Assembly: GCF_000374365.1 (NCBI RefSeq)
Contig: NZ_KB894127.1
Coordinates: forward strand, 1 to 64,000
Reading direction: 5' to 3'
Origin: Bacteroides gallinarum DSM 18171 = JCM 13658
Lineage (GTDB): Bacteria; Bacteroidota; Bacteroidia; Bacteroidales; Bacteroidaceae
Length of the DNA: 64,000 nt
The notes under the pieces are model-generated. The model worked only from the letters and a program-made list of their open reading frames with translations. It was not told where the DNA came from and did not search any database. Positions within the stretch are counted from its first letter, which is position 1, and every line of letters starts with the position of its first letter. The position numbers were made by a program, and so were the translations under genes. This document shows, in pieces, positions 1 to 8,997 of this stretch.

Positions 1-38
1 AAGATTGTGTGAGAAATTACAGGAATAGGACTATAAAA

Positions 39-81
39 ATGGCATATGAAGTGAGTATGCTCTATCATCTTCATATGCCAT
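39..81 (-). terminator. Hairpin terminator, distal
   Basis: A perfect 13-bp inverted repeat (ATGGCATATGAAG and its complement) with a 17-nt loop. On the minus strand it is followed by TTTTTATAG, on the plus strand by a weaker TTGATTTTT. It lies beyond the last gene of the minus-strand operon and probably acts as a second, bidirectional terminator. Nothing else is recognisable in positions 1-292. Confidence 0.6.
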
Positions 82-130
82 CTTGATTTTTAGGGACATT
101 TACTGAATATCCCTAAGTACAAATATAACA

Positions 131-161
131 AAAAAGGCAATATCCGTTAACAGATATTGCC
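131..161 (-). terminator. Intrinsic terminator of the gldLM-type operon
   Basis: A 9-bp perfect stem (GGCAATATC / GATATTGCC) with an 8-nt loop, followed on the minus strand by six T. This is a textbook intrinsic terminator placed about 130 bp after the stop of the HAD phosphatase gene. Confidence 0.75.
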
Positions 162-292
162 TAATTCTTTTAATACACCCTAAAAACTAATCTCTCTCTT
201 ATAAAAACTAATTTACTCTATCGCTTTCTAAATGACACTGCAAATTTAAAGAGTTCTCCGGGGCTACGATTTGACATAAGTCAAAAAAACGA

Positions 293-715
293 TTATTTTT
301 TTAACCAACCCCATAATCCGCCTTTTCTCGACCGGGGAACCGAGGCATTGTCGCGATACAACTCCTCATACGTCAGTTTCTCCTGAATCATGCGGTAGAT
401 GTCTCCCCAGTCGGGTAGGCCGCCCAGGTTACGGTCGTCTATAAAGATGTCCGCCTTCACCTTGCGCGAGAAACCGTGATGCGCCGTATCCTCTTCGGGA
501 TAATCGCGGTTAATGGCATAAAACTCCACTCCCCGTTCCCTGCACCATTCCACGGCTTCTTCCAGCAGCTTTCCTTCGCGTACAGTCCATAATATCAGCC
601 GGTGGCGGTCTTTAATCAGCATTTTCAGCGTATCGGTGGCGAAAGGTATTTCGTTTCCTATTTTAGGGTATCGGTGTTCTACGATTGTGCCGTCGAAATC
701 AATGGCTATGGTCAT
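293..715 (-). CDS. Small HAD-superfamily hydrolase
   Basis: 140 aa. Motif I DFDGT is at residues 6-10 (nucleophile D6, acid D8), motif II threonine near residue 44 (LWTVREGK), the conserved Lys around 85-87 and motif IV DD at 93-94, so a full HAD phosphatase active site is visible without a large cap domain. It resembles the small BT0820-like Bacteroides phosphatases; the substrate is unknown, and sugar or polyol phosphates are only a guess. It is the last gene of the minus-strand operon with the motor pair, 19 bp after the OmpA-type gene. It may be a passenger rather than a part of the motor. Confidence 0.75.
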   Translation of the reverse strand: MTIAIDFDGTIVEHRYPKIGNEIPFATDTLKMLIKDRHRLILWTVREGKLLEEAVEWCRERGVEFYAINRDYPEEDTAHHGFSRKVKADIFIDDRNLGGLPDWGDIYRMIQEKLTYEELYRDNASVPRSRKGGLWGWLKK

Positions 716-734
716 AGAGTTGAAAACGAGCTGT

Positions 735-1814
735 TTATAAATTGTCCGGAATGAAAATAATCATCGCATTGTTTCCGGTTTTGTTCGCATAACCCATGGA
801 TTCGGGCGAGGCCGATGCGATTCTTTCGGGTGCGATACTGTATTTTTCTATCAGCATTTTCTTGATAGCTTCCGTACGGCTGTTGCGTAACGTCGTTTCG
901 GTTTTCTTGTCTTTTACATCGTTGCTGAATGCCACGATTTTGATGATAGCCGGGTTTTCATTCATCCATTCGCCGATATTGTTCAGTTTGCCGGCTTGTT
1001 CTTCGCTGATGAATGCGCTGAATTCATCGAAGTTGATATCGACGGAAATCATTCCTCTCTGCTGTGAAGGTTCGATAACGACATTTTTACCGGCTTCGAT
1101 TTTCTGCGTGTTTTGCGACTCCTGCTTCAGTTGCTCTATCTCTTCCAGCATCCGGTTCATTTTGTCTTTGATTTCCTGTACATCGGCTTTATCGGCGGGA
1201 GTTCCGTACATAGTCTTTTTAGATGTCTTATATTTGTCCTTGAAGCAGTAAGTAACACCGATGTTCAAGGCAGACTGTACGAACACATCGTCGGCATCTT
1301 TTCCTTTGTAATATTTAGGCAGGATAGTGAAAGAAGGTTCAAGGAACAGGCTGATTTTTCTGTTCAGGTTGTACGAGGCTTGTAATGCAATCTTTCCGCC
1401 GATAGAGCTGACATTCTTATTGTCGATGTCGAGCTTGTCCGTATTGAAATAGTTGTAGCTCGCTCCGATAATGGCGGCAAGGTTAAAGGGACGGTAACCT
1501 TTGTTTCCTACCAATGTCAGCATATAGTCCAGTTCGGCTCCGTATTGTTGGGCTTTCAGGGTCTTTACACGGTTCTTTCCTGCGAATGCGTTGATACGGA
1601 ATGCCGAGTAGCGGCTCAGATGAATACCGGCTCCTATTTTTCCACCTACAATCATGTTTCCGGTAGTATTGGACAACCATTCTCCATTGACGGCTCCCGT
1701 TACGAACCAGTTGTACTTTTGGAACGATGTTTCGTCATTCTGTTCCTGTGCGGCAAGGCTGCCGGCGCTTATCAGTGCAGCAGCTAATATGATGTGTTTA
1801 AATCCGAATTTCAT
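735..1814 (-). CDS. OmpA-family outer membrane protein
   Basis: 359 aa. A signal peptide covers about residues 1-22 (ends SLAAQ). Residues 30-195 have the alternating aromatic pattern of an outer-membrane barrel, 205-235 is a short coiled coil (EIKDKMNRMLEEIEQLK), and 245-359 is an OmpA C-terminal domain with the typical TLRNSRTEAIKKML helix followed by IAPERI. Family knowledge predicts binding to peptidoglycan, which would anchor an outer-membrane assembly. It starts 11 bp after the GldM-like gene, so the two are probably translated together. The peptidoglycan-binding motif is somewhat degenerate, so wall binding is inferred. Confidence 0.8.
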   Translation of the reverse strand: MKFGFKHIILAAALISAGSLAAQEQNDETSFQKYNWFVTGAVNGEWLSNTTGNMIVGGKIGAGIHLSRYSAFRINAFAGKNRVKTLKAQQYGAELDYMLTLVGNKGYRPFNLAAIIGASYNYFNTDKLDIDNKNVSSIGGKIALQASYNLNRKISLFLEPSFTILPKYYKGKDADDVFVQSALNIGVTYCFKDKYKTSKKTMYGTPADKADVQEIKDKMNRMLEEIEQLKQESQNTQKIEAGKNVVIEPSQQRGMISVDINFDEFSAFISEEQAGKLNNIGEWMNENPAIIKIVAFSNDVKDKKTETTLRNSRTEAIKKMLIEKYSIAPERIASASPESMGYANKTGNNAMIIFIPDNL

Positions 1815-1825
1815 AACTTTATTTT

Positions 1826-3190
1826 TTAATAGAGTATTACGTTGATAGAGCCGATTTGCTCGTTTGTCTTTTGTCCGCCGGATACGGTTATGGATGTGAT
1901 GTAGAACTTGTCACCGGCCTGCAATTGTCCGATAACTTTCTTCTGCTCATCGGAGAATTTATTTCCCTTGTTCTGGAGGGTGATTACCTTGTCGCTTCCA
2001 GCCCCGATAAAGACTGTTTCAAAGGATACGACCTCATAGCTTACCCGAGGCCCCTCATTGGCTTGTGCAGCCAATCCGCTCATGCCGAGCAGGTGCTTCT
2101 TGCTGATAGGTACATTGCCTTTGTACAATAACTCCTTGCCATTGCCGGAATAAACGATATAAGGTTGCGGAACGGGCAGGCTCTTTACCTCGTACTTGTA
2201 TTGCGCCAGGACTTTTTCTCCATTGCTTACGGTGATACCGGCAGTACGGCTATCGTTGTCGGGTATGGCGATGTAGCGGTTATTCCGTTTCAACACCTTA
2301 CCGTTTTGCATGGAAACTCTCAGTTGTTCCGGGGCGATGCCGATACTTGTCAGCCGTAATTTATTTTCATACCCTTTGTACAAAGTACCCACCTCCTCGG
2401 GAGCCATTTGCACGAAAGGAGCTTCTAACGTTCCGTCTGTCAGGATACCGGTGGGCACTCCGTTTACCAGAACCTGCTCGTCCGAGGCTTCCGCCTGTCG
2501 GGGAGAGGTTTCCGTTTGCGGGGCAACCGTTTCCGCTTTTTCCTCCGGAGTGGCCGGAGCGGGCTGCACTCCTTCACCGTTTGTCATGGCAAGCAGAACT
2601 TCCTTTTCGTAGTTCAGCAGCTCCACTTCCATTTTATCCAGGATTGCGATGCCCGCATTGGCGGTAAGATGCGAGAAGGTTTCTTCTTCCCATGTCGCAC
2701 CGTTGGCCTGGGGAGTAATATTCAGGTAACTGTCTGCGAGTTTCTTCTGTGCATTATCGGCAATCATACCTCCCATTTCCTCCTTGAAAGTTACGATACT
2801 GTTTCTAAGACCGGCTCCCCGTCCGTTGCCGAGGACGGCAGGAGTTGCCCGCTCGTCATCGCGGTTCTTAAGGGTTCCGCTTTGGTAATCATCCTTGTCG
2901 GCTTTCTGGGTAATACTTTCTTTCAGGTCGTTCAACTCTTGCCGAATGGCATTGGTCTTGTCCTTTACGGACTGTACCTGTGTCTGGACTTCCGGCCTTT
3001 CCTGTTCCAGACGCACTCTCAATTCCTCGTTGTATGTCTGGAGCTGCACTATTTGCGGCCGGTAATCATTGCTGATAATATCATATCCTTCTATGGCATC
3101 TTTCGATATATGGATTGCCAGTATAGCAATCAATATGATATATATCAGGTTTATCATTTTTTGCCTCGGAGGCATTATGTATTTTGACAT
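1826..3190 (-). CDS. GldM-like motor subunit
   Basis: 454 aa. The N-terminus (PPRQKMINLIYIILIAILA) matches the signature of GldM, the type 9 secretion/gliding motor stator-rotor partner: Arg9 and Tyr17 sit where the single transmembrane helix of GldM carries its functional Arg and Tyr. After one helix (about 12-32) comes a long periplasmic part with a coiled-coil segment (45-105), a Pro/Glu/Thr-rich linker (about 205-240) and beta-rich repeats to the C-terminus, as expected for the periplasmic D1-D4 arm. It is shorter than the roughly 510-aa gliding homologue. It follows the GldL-like gene by 10 bp. No T9SS core genes are beside it, so the arm must contact another outer-membrane partner. Confidence 0.82.
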   Translation of the reverse strand: MSKYIMPPRQKMINLIYIILIAILAIHISKDAIEGYDIISNDYRPQIVQLQTYNEELRVRLEQERPEVQTQVQSVKDKTNAIRQELNDLKESITQKADKDDYQSGTLKNRDDERATPAVLGNGRGAGLRNSIVTFKEEMGGMIADNAQKKLADSYLNITPQANGATWEEETFSHLTANAGIAILDKMEVELLNYEKEVLLAMTNGEGVQPAPATPEEKAETVAPQTETSPRQAEASDEQVLVNGVPTGILTDGTLEAPFVQMAPEEVGTLYKGYENKLRLTSIGIAPEQLRVSMQNGKVLKRNNRYIAIPDNDSRTAGITVSNGEKVLAQYKYEVKSLPVPQPYIVYSGNGKELLYKGNVPISKKHLLGMSGLAAQANEGPRVSYEVVSFETVFIGAGSDKVITLQNKGNKFSDEQKKVIGQLQAGDKFYITSITVSGGQKTNEQIGSINVILY

Positions 3191-3200
3191 AGCTGTTGTT

Positions 3201-3656
3201 TTACTTGGTTGTTTTTACATTCATTGCATCCTGCATCTGTTTGTATTGCTTGTTCAGCAGTTCCATTTGTTGCTTCACTTGCTTCAACTGTGCTTCATGG
3301 GCTTCGTTCAATGCTTTCACATTGTCTTCCAGCCTTGCCATTTCTTGTTTATAGTTGTCGCTGTTTCCCGACAGCCTGAAATTTACCGGAGCAACCTTCG
3401 GGTCGGTATTTGCCTGTTTGTCATTCAGTATGGGGAATACCCTTTCCCATTTGTATTCCCTGGCAGGTTCATCGAATCCCGAGATGAAGAATATAAACAC
3501 CTCGGTGTACAGGCCTATGGCCAGGAGAATATTGCCATACGGGAAATCGCCGATTTTAGAGATAGCACCCAAAATAACTAAACAGGCGCCCCAGCAATAG
3601 CAGAAATTATAAAAACGCTTTCCGGCTCTGCTTGATAAAAAATTGCGTAAACTCAT
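3201..3656 (-). CDS. GldL-like motor subunit
   Basis: 151 aa. Two hydrophobic helices (about 18-36 and 42-61) are followed by the conserved block WERVFPIL (about 70-77) and a coiled coil (105-150). Glu52 in helix 2 (LYTEVFIFFIS) is at the place of the essential proton-pathway glutamate of GldL; Lys34 between the helices is also conserved in the family. GldL and GldM form a 5:2 inner-membrane motor driven by proton flow. This copy is much shorter than usual GldL (over 200 aa) because the cytoplasmic tail is reduced. Assignment to the family is firm, its job here is not. Confidence 0.82.
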   Translation of the reverse strand: MSLRNFLSSRAGKRFYNFCYCWGACLVILGAISKIGDFPYGNILLAIGLYTEVFIFFISGFDEPAREYKWERVFPILNDKQANTDPKVAPVNFRLSGNSDNYKQEMARLEDNVKALNEAHEAQLKQVKQQMELLNKQYKQMQDAMNVKTTK

Positions 3657-3709
3657 AATATGTTATTTGAATAATGGTTCTTGATTGAAATTTTATCCTA
3701 CTCGCGTAC

Positions 3710-5005
3710 TTAATTGCCTGTGCTGCCGCCGGAATGCTGGCTGATTGCTCCGTTGGTATATTCTTCGGTATATCCGTTGTAACTGTTCAGCTTAACTTCT
3801 ATCGGAGTACTCTGTCCACCGACCATTACGTGGAACGTATAGGTCTTTTCCAGGATATTGGCTTTGTTTCCATAATACAGCACATGATTGCCGCTTATGT
3901 TGGTAGTAAGCTCGGTTACCGTTTCGTATACACCCTCTTTGCCTTCCAGCAGTTCGATGTACTTCTCTATTACAGCGGCCAGCTTTGAGGATGCACCTTT
4001 GGCTGCCAGTGCATTGGCAGGAGAGGTAACGTAGCTCCAACCGTTTTTCACCGTAACATTCAGTTTTACGCCGGTCAAGGCATTGAATTCTCTATTTTCC
4101 AGTTTCAGCACTTCGCTTTTACCGTTTACGGCGTTGTATTCTACAGTTCCCGATGTTTTACTGCTTCTTTCGAATTCGATGTTCATTTCGTATTTTCCAG
4201 CTATTTTCTGTCCGGCAGGAATGGTTATCTCATACTTGTTAGTCTCAGAGTTGAAAACCGGTTGGGACAGATTTTGCTCAGCCCTCGTAGCTGCTTCATC
4301 TTTTCTGAGTGCCGACATATATTGTGTGTCGAAATAGCCGTCGGTTGCATTATCCGCCAGATTCTTGACGGCGATAGTCACATCCTCTTTTGCAGTGGCG
4401 TCCGCCGGTTCTGTCCTTACGGCTATATTGCTTACCGGTGCTTTGGTTTCGTTTGTAGTGGCTTGGGCTTCCTCATACACTACGGCTGCAACCTCTGTCG
4501 TCTCTTCCACAGTATTTGCCGGAATAATGACGGTAGCAGGGTCGGCACTGGTATCTGCAATGTTAGGAGCGGTAACTTCCACCCCGTCTGTCGGATTCAC
4601 GGTTTTGGCTTCACTTTCATCATATACTATTTCTTTTGCCAGTCTTACATTCAGCGTTACCTGGCTACGGTTTTTGGCAGTAGATGCGATTACCGCTTCA
4701 GCTTCGAAAGTCTGTAAACCGCTGGCTGTAAACTTAACTTTATATGTAGTGGCATCATTTACCGTCAGTTTATAAACACCCTTACTATCGGTTGTAGTAC
4801 TGATGCTGCCTGTTTCTACTTTGGTGTTTGCCACGACTCCTTTGCTGTCACTCACTTGTCCTACGATGTAGTATTCGGTTTTATCTTTTAACGGGTCGTC
4901 TACGATTTCATTTTCCTTGTCGTCCCCGCCGATACTGCAACCGGTTGTACTGAAAGCCATTACACATAACAAGAGGCTTCCGAATAAAAAGCTTTTTTGT
5001 TTCAT
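3710..5005 (-). CDS. Lipoprotein with carboxypeptidase-regulatory-like domain
   Basis: 431 aa. The lipobox (FSTTGC, Cys23) marks a lipoprotein. Residues about 46-106 form a CarboxypepD_reg-like beta sandwich (VGQVSDSKGVVANTKVETG ... YKVKFTASG), and the rest is beta-rich and Thr/Glu/Ala-rich without a recognised catalytic motif. It sits between the two YjbH-like genes and the motor pair in the same operon. By position it could play the role that the GldK lipoprotein plays above GldM in the gliding machine, but no GldK/sulfatase-modifying-factor fold is visible, so this is only a structural analogy. Confidence 0.65.
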   Translation of the reverse strand: MKQKSFLFGSLLLCVMAFSTTGCSIGGDDKENEIVDDPLKDKTEYYIVGQVSDSKGVVANTKVETGSISTTTDSKGVYKLTVNDATTYKVKFTASGLQTFEAEAVIASTAKNRSQVTLNVRLAKEIVYDESEAKTVNPTDGVEVTAPNIADTSADPATVIIPANTVEETTEVAAVVYEEAQATTNETKAPVSNIAVRTEPADATAKEDVTIAVKNLADNATDGYFDTQYMSALRKDEAATRAEQNLSQPVFNSETNKYEITIPAGQKIAGKYEMNIEFERSSKTSGTVEYNAVNGKSEVLKLENREFNALTGVKLNVTVKNGWSYVTSPANALAAKGASSKLAAVIEKYIELLEGKEGVYETVTELTTNISGNHVLYYGNKANILEKTYTFHVMVGGQSTPIEVKLNSYNGYTEEYTNGAISQHSGGSTGN

Positions 5006-5041
5006 AACTTTGTCTTTAAAAACTGATTTATTTAATTTTAC

Positions 5042-6268
5042 TCACTTTGATTGTATCTTCTCAGCATCCTTAACCAGGAAATACCGGATATAGTCGGGTT
5101 GATAAAATCCGCTACTCCTGTTCTCACCGGGACGCGTATAGTAACTTTTCCCCATTTGCTCGTCGATATATTTTCCATGTGCCACCATACTGTAAGTCCA
5201 TGCAAAATAGTCGGCAGGCTTTATCCTGAAGAAACCTTTCCGTTTCCACTTCTTGCCGGGCAGGGGAATTGCGAAATGGAATCCTCCGTTTATCTCCCCG
5301 TCCGTATATATTCCGAACAGCCCGATTGCATACTCTCCGAAATGCCTCGTACAGTCGCCTCTCACACCATAGTCGCCGAATATATACCGGTTGGCGCTTA
5401 AGTCGAACTGCAAGTTGGTGTGCGGTTCGTAATAAGATGCCGTAACCGATGCATTCATACGCAGCCTGGTTCCGATATACCAACCTTCATCGGCAGTTAC
5501 GGCAGAGAAACCGGTGACACCCGCCTTAGCTCCCAGTTCTATGCGCCCGTTGTCGGTGCGGTATCTCATTTCCATTTGCGCACCTATGCGATTATTGGTG
5601 AAGTTGCCCACCGTCAGGCGTCCGAACAGGTTATGCTTCAGCCGTACATCTTGCGATAGGGCGATTATCCCCGGCCGTACCCGTTTCATCTCTCCGGTAA
5701 GGTTGGTCGCTACGGGAAGTATGACCTGCGCCGTCGCTTTGGCTCCTTTCCATAAAGCCATTTCTACGGCGGGGTTCAGGTTTATCGCATAAGTGTATAG
5801 CTCGTCGAATGTATTGTTCTCGAGGAAAAGGTCGGGATAGACTACCACATCCACTTTCCATGCCGATGTGTTTTCCGGTTTTCCGCTTTGTTTCAGCACC
5901 CTCATGGCATTGTCCGTATCGACGGATATCTGCATACATTCATATACTTGTACCAGGCCGATGCCGCCTTCTTTGTAGGCGCTTACCAGCGAGTCCGGTA
6001 CAACGATGCATAGCCTCGGTATCCTGTTCTCCAGCACCACCAGTTGCAAATCGCCTCCGGATACACTTTCCAGGCAGGTCGTTACGGCTTTTCCTATACC
6101 GGTGTATGTTCCCCTGTATACATTATTCTCGAAAGCCACCGTGGTACTTCCCGGTGTTTGTACACACTGTATATTCTCCATTCCGATATCTTTCAGCTTT
6201 TCCGTAATCTGGGCATGCGCTACGGTGCACAGAAACATAAGAAATGTGGTAATGTATATTCCCTTCAT
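5042..6268 (-). CDS. YjbH-like outer membrane protein, C-terminal half
   Basis: 408 aa with a signal peptide (about 1-20, ending VAHAQ). The body is rich in alternating beta strands (LFGRLTVGNFTNNRIGAQ, RIELGAKAGVTGF, GEYAIGLFGIYTDGEINGG) and ends with the YjbH-type finish KWKRKGFFRIKPADYFAWTYS. In Proteobacteria, YjbH/GfcD are single long proteins tied to exopolysaccharide or group 4 capsule. Here the same architecture is spread over two genes, this being the second, 17 bp after the first. Each has its own signal peptide, so the split looks functional rather than a frameshift. Confidence 0.7.
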   Translation of the reverse strand: MKGIYITTFLMFLCTVAHAQITEKLKDIGMENIQCVQTPGSTTVAFENNVYRGTYTGIGKAVTTCLESVSGGDLQLVVLENRIPRLCIVVPDSLVSAYKEGGIGLVQVYECMQISVDTDNAMRVLKQSGKPENTSAWKVDVVVYPDLFLENNTFDELYTYAINLNPAVEMALWKGAKATAQVILPVATNLTGEMKRVRPGIIALSQDVRLKHNLFGRLTVGNFTNNRIGAQMEMRYRTDNGRIELGAKAGVTGFSAVTADEGWYIGTRLRMNASVTASYYEPHTNLQFDLSANRYIFGDYGVRGDCTRHFGEYAIGLFGIYTDGEINGGFHFAIPLPGKKWKRKGFFRIKPADYFAWTYSMVAHGKYIDEQMGKSYYTRPGENRSSGFYQPDYIRYFLVKDAEKIQSK

Positions 6269-6285
6269 CCCGGTGGGCTATGTCG

Positions 6286-6987
6286 TTAATGTATCAGTGT
6301 ACATTCATACCTTATTCCGCCTGCTATGCAGCCGAATTCCCTGGTAAAGATGTGTACGGACAAATGTTTCCACAATCTTGCTGCGGCTCCCACGTTGAAT
6401 CCGTCGGAGTCGTATTCCGCTATGAAGCTGATTTCCCTGCATCGGGCGGGGGAGTAGCTTACTCCGCCGAATGCTCCGTCCTGTATGCTATGCTTATTCA
6501 GGGGGAAATAATATCCGGCAGTCACTGCCAGCCTGTCGCCTTTCACTATCGAGAAACTTTTGGTAAGCACCCCGTAGACGGTAGCGAAATAGTTTGTACC
6601 CATATCTTTGAACGGGTCATTGGTTCCTATAACCACAGAAGGATGATACCGTCCTTCCTTCAACGGGCGGATACGCGCCGTCATGGAACGGTCTTGCTGA
6701 AAATAGCCCCTTTTCCCGTCATATCGGGTTGTCTTCAATAGCGTACACCGGTAACTCAGTTCCAGTATGGAAAGGAAAGTAATATTAACGAAGTAATTAC
6801 CGGTGTTGAAGTTAAAGGGCGTCATTCCGTCCGGTAGGTAGTTGGCTCCCCCCATGAAAGTACCCGTTTCCTGCATGTCGGCTGTCGGAATGTTCAGCAG
6901 TCCGGTGTTCCCCATGGAATACTGCGCACGCATTATCGTACAACAAAAAAGCAGACAGAATAATGATAAGTATTTTTTTACAGGCAT
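6286..6987 (-). CDS. YjbH-like outer membrane protein, N-terminal half
   Basis: 233 aa with a signal peptide (about 1-22, ending IMRAQ). The sequence GNTGLLNIPTADMQETGTF is the conserved opening of YjbH proteins, followed by barrel-like strands (LELSYRCTLL, HPSVVIGTNDPF, LAVTAGYYF, ISFIAEYDSDGFNVGAAARL). It is the first gene of the operon, 89 nt downstream of a consensus -7 box, and its leader contains an ops-like element. Start chosen at the only Met with a signal peptide. The function is inferred from the family: an outer-membrane component for surface polysaccharide. Confidence 0.72.
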   Translation of the reverse strand: MPVKKYLSLFCLLFCCTIMRAQYSMGNTGLLNIPTADMQETGTFMGGANYLPDGMTPFNFNTGNYFVNITFLSILELSYRCTLLKTTRYDGKRGYFQQDRSMTARIRPLKEGRYHPSVVIGTNDPFKDMGTNYFATVYGVLTKSFSIVKGDRLAVTAGYYFPLNKHSIQDGAFGGVSYSPARCREISFIAEYDSDGFNVGAAARLWKHLSVHIFTREFGCIAGGIRYECTLIH

Positions 6988-7002
6988 TATACCTCGGAAG
7001 AG

Positions 7003-7029
7003 TATGCTACGCTTTTGCCTGTCACATAG
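7003..7029 (-). promoter_or_regulatory. ops-like leader element of the YjbH-GldLM operon
   Basis: On the minus strand the core reads GCGTAGCATA (7003-7012), inside a 27-nt block that matches positions 8971-8997 at 25 of 27 bases. It lies in the 5' leader, about 64 nt from the -7 box. Its core resembles the RfaH ops element (GGCGGTAGCGTG), and a NusG paralogue is encoded at 34177-34836. Function as a recruitment site is an inference. Confidence 0.5.
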
Positions 7030-7075
7030 GTAATCGTTTCACAGACAGACAAATTAAAGAGTATGAAAAACTGTG

Positions 7076-7106
7076 CAAATGTATACATTCTGTTTGTATC
7101 AAGCAA
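7076..7106 (-). promoter_or_regulatory. Promoter of the YjbH-GldLM operon
   Basis: On the minus strand TTG (7104-7106), a 20-bp spacer and TACATTTG (7076-7083) match the Bacteroides -33/-7 consensus exactly. Transcription would begin near 7069, giving an approximately 80-nt leader, and makes the motor operon independent of the capsule genes upstream. Confidence 0.75.
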
Positions 7107-7126
7107 GAAAAAAAGGAAAAATGTAT

Positions 7127-8209
7127 TTATTCTTCCATTTGCGCTTTCAGATACAGTTTCTTTGCGAACCTCATGTCATGAGCCACCATAATCTTTACAA
7201 GTTCCTGGAAGCTCGTCTTTGTAGGATTCCAGCCCAGCAGCGTTTTTGCTTTAGTCGGGTCTCCCAGCAACTGTTCCACCTCGCAGGGACGGAAATATTT
7301 CGGGTCTACCTCTACCAGCGCCTTGCCGGTTTTCACATCGATACCTTTCTCATTCACCCCTTCGCCTTCCCAGCGCAGCTCTATACCTACCTCTTTGAAA
7401 GCCAGCGTGGCGAACTCGCGCACTGTATGCATCTCACCGGTAGCAATCACGAAATCCTCCGGCGTATCATGTTGCAGGATGAGCCACATACATTCCACGT
7501 AATCTTTGGCGTAACCCCAGTCGCGGCGTGCATCCAGATTTCCTAAATACAATTTATCCTGGAATCCTTGTGCTATGCGTGCGGCAGCCAGCGTAATCTT
7601 GCGGGTAACGAACGTTTCGCCGCGGCGTTCGCTCTCGTGGTTGAATAGAATACCGTTTACGGCAAACATACCGTAACTCTCGCGGTAATTCTTCGTAATC
7701 CAGAAACCGTATTGCTTGGCTACTCCGTACGGACTGCGTGGATAGAAGGGTGTAGTTTCCTTCTGCGGCACTTCCTGCACCTTGCCGAACAGCTCGGAGG
7801 TAGAAGCCTGATAAATTCTCGTCTTTTTCTCCATTCCCAGGATACGGACAGCTTCCAGCATGCGCAACGTACCCACTGCATCGGCTTCCGCCGTGTATTC
7901 GGGCACGTCGAAGGACACCTTTACATGGCTCTGTGCAGCGAGGTTGTATATCTCGTCGGGCTGTACCTGCTGGATAATACGGATAAGCGAACTGCTGTCC
8001 GTCATATCCCCGTAGTGCAGGTTTACCAAACGGTCTTTCTTCATATCGCGCACCCATTCATCCAAGTACAGATGCTCTATACGTCCGGTATTGAACGAAG
8101 ACGAACGGCGCAGTATGCCGTGAACCTCATAATCCTTTTCAATCAAGAACTCGGCAAGGAACGAGCCGTCCTGTCCGGTGATACCGGAAATCAATGCTAC
8201 TTTTTTCAT
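7127..8209 (-). CDS. gmd: GDP-mannose 4,6-dehydratase
   Basis: 360 aa. Makes GDP-4-keto-6-deoxymannose from GDP-mannose, the first step to GDP-L-fucose. The Rossmann motif GITGQDG is at 9-15, STSE and YGVAK (the SDR Tyr-Lys pair) are in the middle, and the length is normal. The partner reductase is encoded at 9121-10221, with a WecG-type gene in between. A second, nearly identical gmd lies at 60882-61958. It is the last gene of the capsule block before the separate motor operon. Confidence 0.95.
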   Translation of the reverse strand: MKKVALISGITGQDGSFLAEFLIEKDYEVHGILRRSSSFNTGRIEHLYLDEWVRDMKKDRLVNLHYGDMTDSSSLIRIIQQVQPDEIYNLAAQSHVKVSFDVPEYTAEADAVGTLRMLEAVRILGMEKKTRIYQASTSELFGKVQEVPQKETTPFYPRSPYGVAKQYGFWITKNYRESYGMFAVNGILFNHESERRGETFVTRKITLAAARIAQGFQDKLYLGNLDARRDWGYAKDYVECMWLILQHDTPEDFVIATGEMHTVREFATLAFKEVGIELRWEGEGVNEKGIDVKTGKALVEVDPKYFRPCEVEQLLGDPTKAKTLLGWNPTKTSFQELVKIMVAHDMRFAKKLYLKAQMEE

Positions 8210-8222
8210 TGTGTGTATTATA

Positions 8223-8942
8223 TTAATTTGATATTTTCTCTTTTAATAAATACCCCAGAAATAAGGTATTTCCTATGATATATCTTTTCCACATCCTTTT
8301 AGGCTCCTTTATCAGGCGATACAGCCATTCCAGACTATGCTCCTGCCACCACAGCGGAGCACGCTGTATATTCTCGGCAAAAAAGTCGAACACTGCACCG
8401 ATAGTACCTATCGTACCATTTACATCCAGCTCCTTCAGATGTGCATAAGCCCACTTTTCCTGCTTGGGAGCAGTCATGCCCACCCATAACAAATCAGGCT
8501 TTATGCTGTTCACTGCCTCTATCATCTGCCGGTTGTCTTCTTCTGAAAATTCAGCTTTGTAGGGTGGGGAATAGGTCTCTACCTGGATATTGGGATATAG
8601 TCCGGTAGCTTTTACCTTTATTTTTCTCAGCGTGTCGTCATTACTGCCTAGGAAGAAACAGATACCGCCTTTCCGGTTCAGCTTGTTCATTTCGTGCAGA
8701 AACAAATCCCAACCGGCAATCCGTTCAATCTTTTTATGCCTCAAAAACTTAAAAGCCAATACAATACTCGCGCCGTCCGGAATCAAGACATCTCCTTTCA
8801 GCAGCGCCTCGGCAAATGCCGCATCTTTTTGGGCTGTATTGTATGAGTGGGCGTTGATTGTGTTTATCAGTAACTTGCCTTCCGGCAAGGCGTCGAGCTC
8901 ACTCCTATGTCCCAGGAGCGAAACCGTTTTTAATTTCAACAT
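8223..8942 (-). CDS. WecG/TagA/CpsF-family glycosyltransferase
   Basis: 239 aa with the start at 8942 ([10 protein letters not shown]); an upstream in-frame Met at 9017 would run through the leader element and is unlikely. Family signatures are [34 protein letters not shown] and the basic C-terminal [10 protein letters not shown] tail used for membrane association. Characterised members transfer ManNAc-type sugars onto lipid-linked acceptors. In Bacteroides capsule loci this family usually occurs near the end of the cluster, as here, 13 bp before gmd. The donor in this case is unknown. Confidence 0.85.
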   Translation of the reverse strand: MLKLKTVSLLGHRSELDALPEGKLLINTINAHSYNTAQKDAAFAEALLKGDVLIPDGASIVLAFKFLRHKKIERIAGWDLFLHEMNKLNRKGGICFFLGSNDDTLRKIKVKATGLYPNIQVETYSPPYKAEFSEEDNRQMIEAVNSIKPDLLWVGMTAPKQEKWAYAHLKELDVNGTIGTIGAVFDFFAENIQRAPLWWQEHSLEWLYRLIKEPKRMWKRYIIGNTLFLGYLLKEKISN

Positions 8943-8970
8943 GTATTTGGAAAATGTATTTACCGTAGAA

Positions 8971-8997
8971 TATGCTACGCTATTGCCTGTCACACAG
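8971..8997 (-). promoter_or_regulatory. ops-like leader element upstream of the WecG-type gene
   Basis: Second copy of the 27-nt block seen at 7003-7029, with minus-strand core GCGTAGCATA (8971-8980). A -7-like TACATTTG lies 74 nt upstream (9054-9061). The matching CAA triplet of a -33 box is only 9 bp from that -7 box, as if about 11 bp had been lost relative to the copy at 7076-7106, so promoter activity is doubtful. Confidence 0.45.

Noticed and set aside
735..6987. A complete type 9 secretion or gliding system
   Set aside because: Only GldL- and GldM-like proteins are present; gldK, gldN, sprA, sprE, sprT and porV are not in the window.
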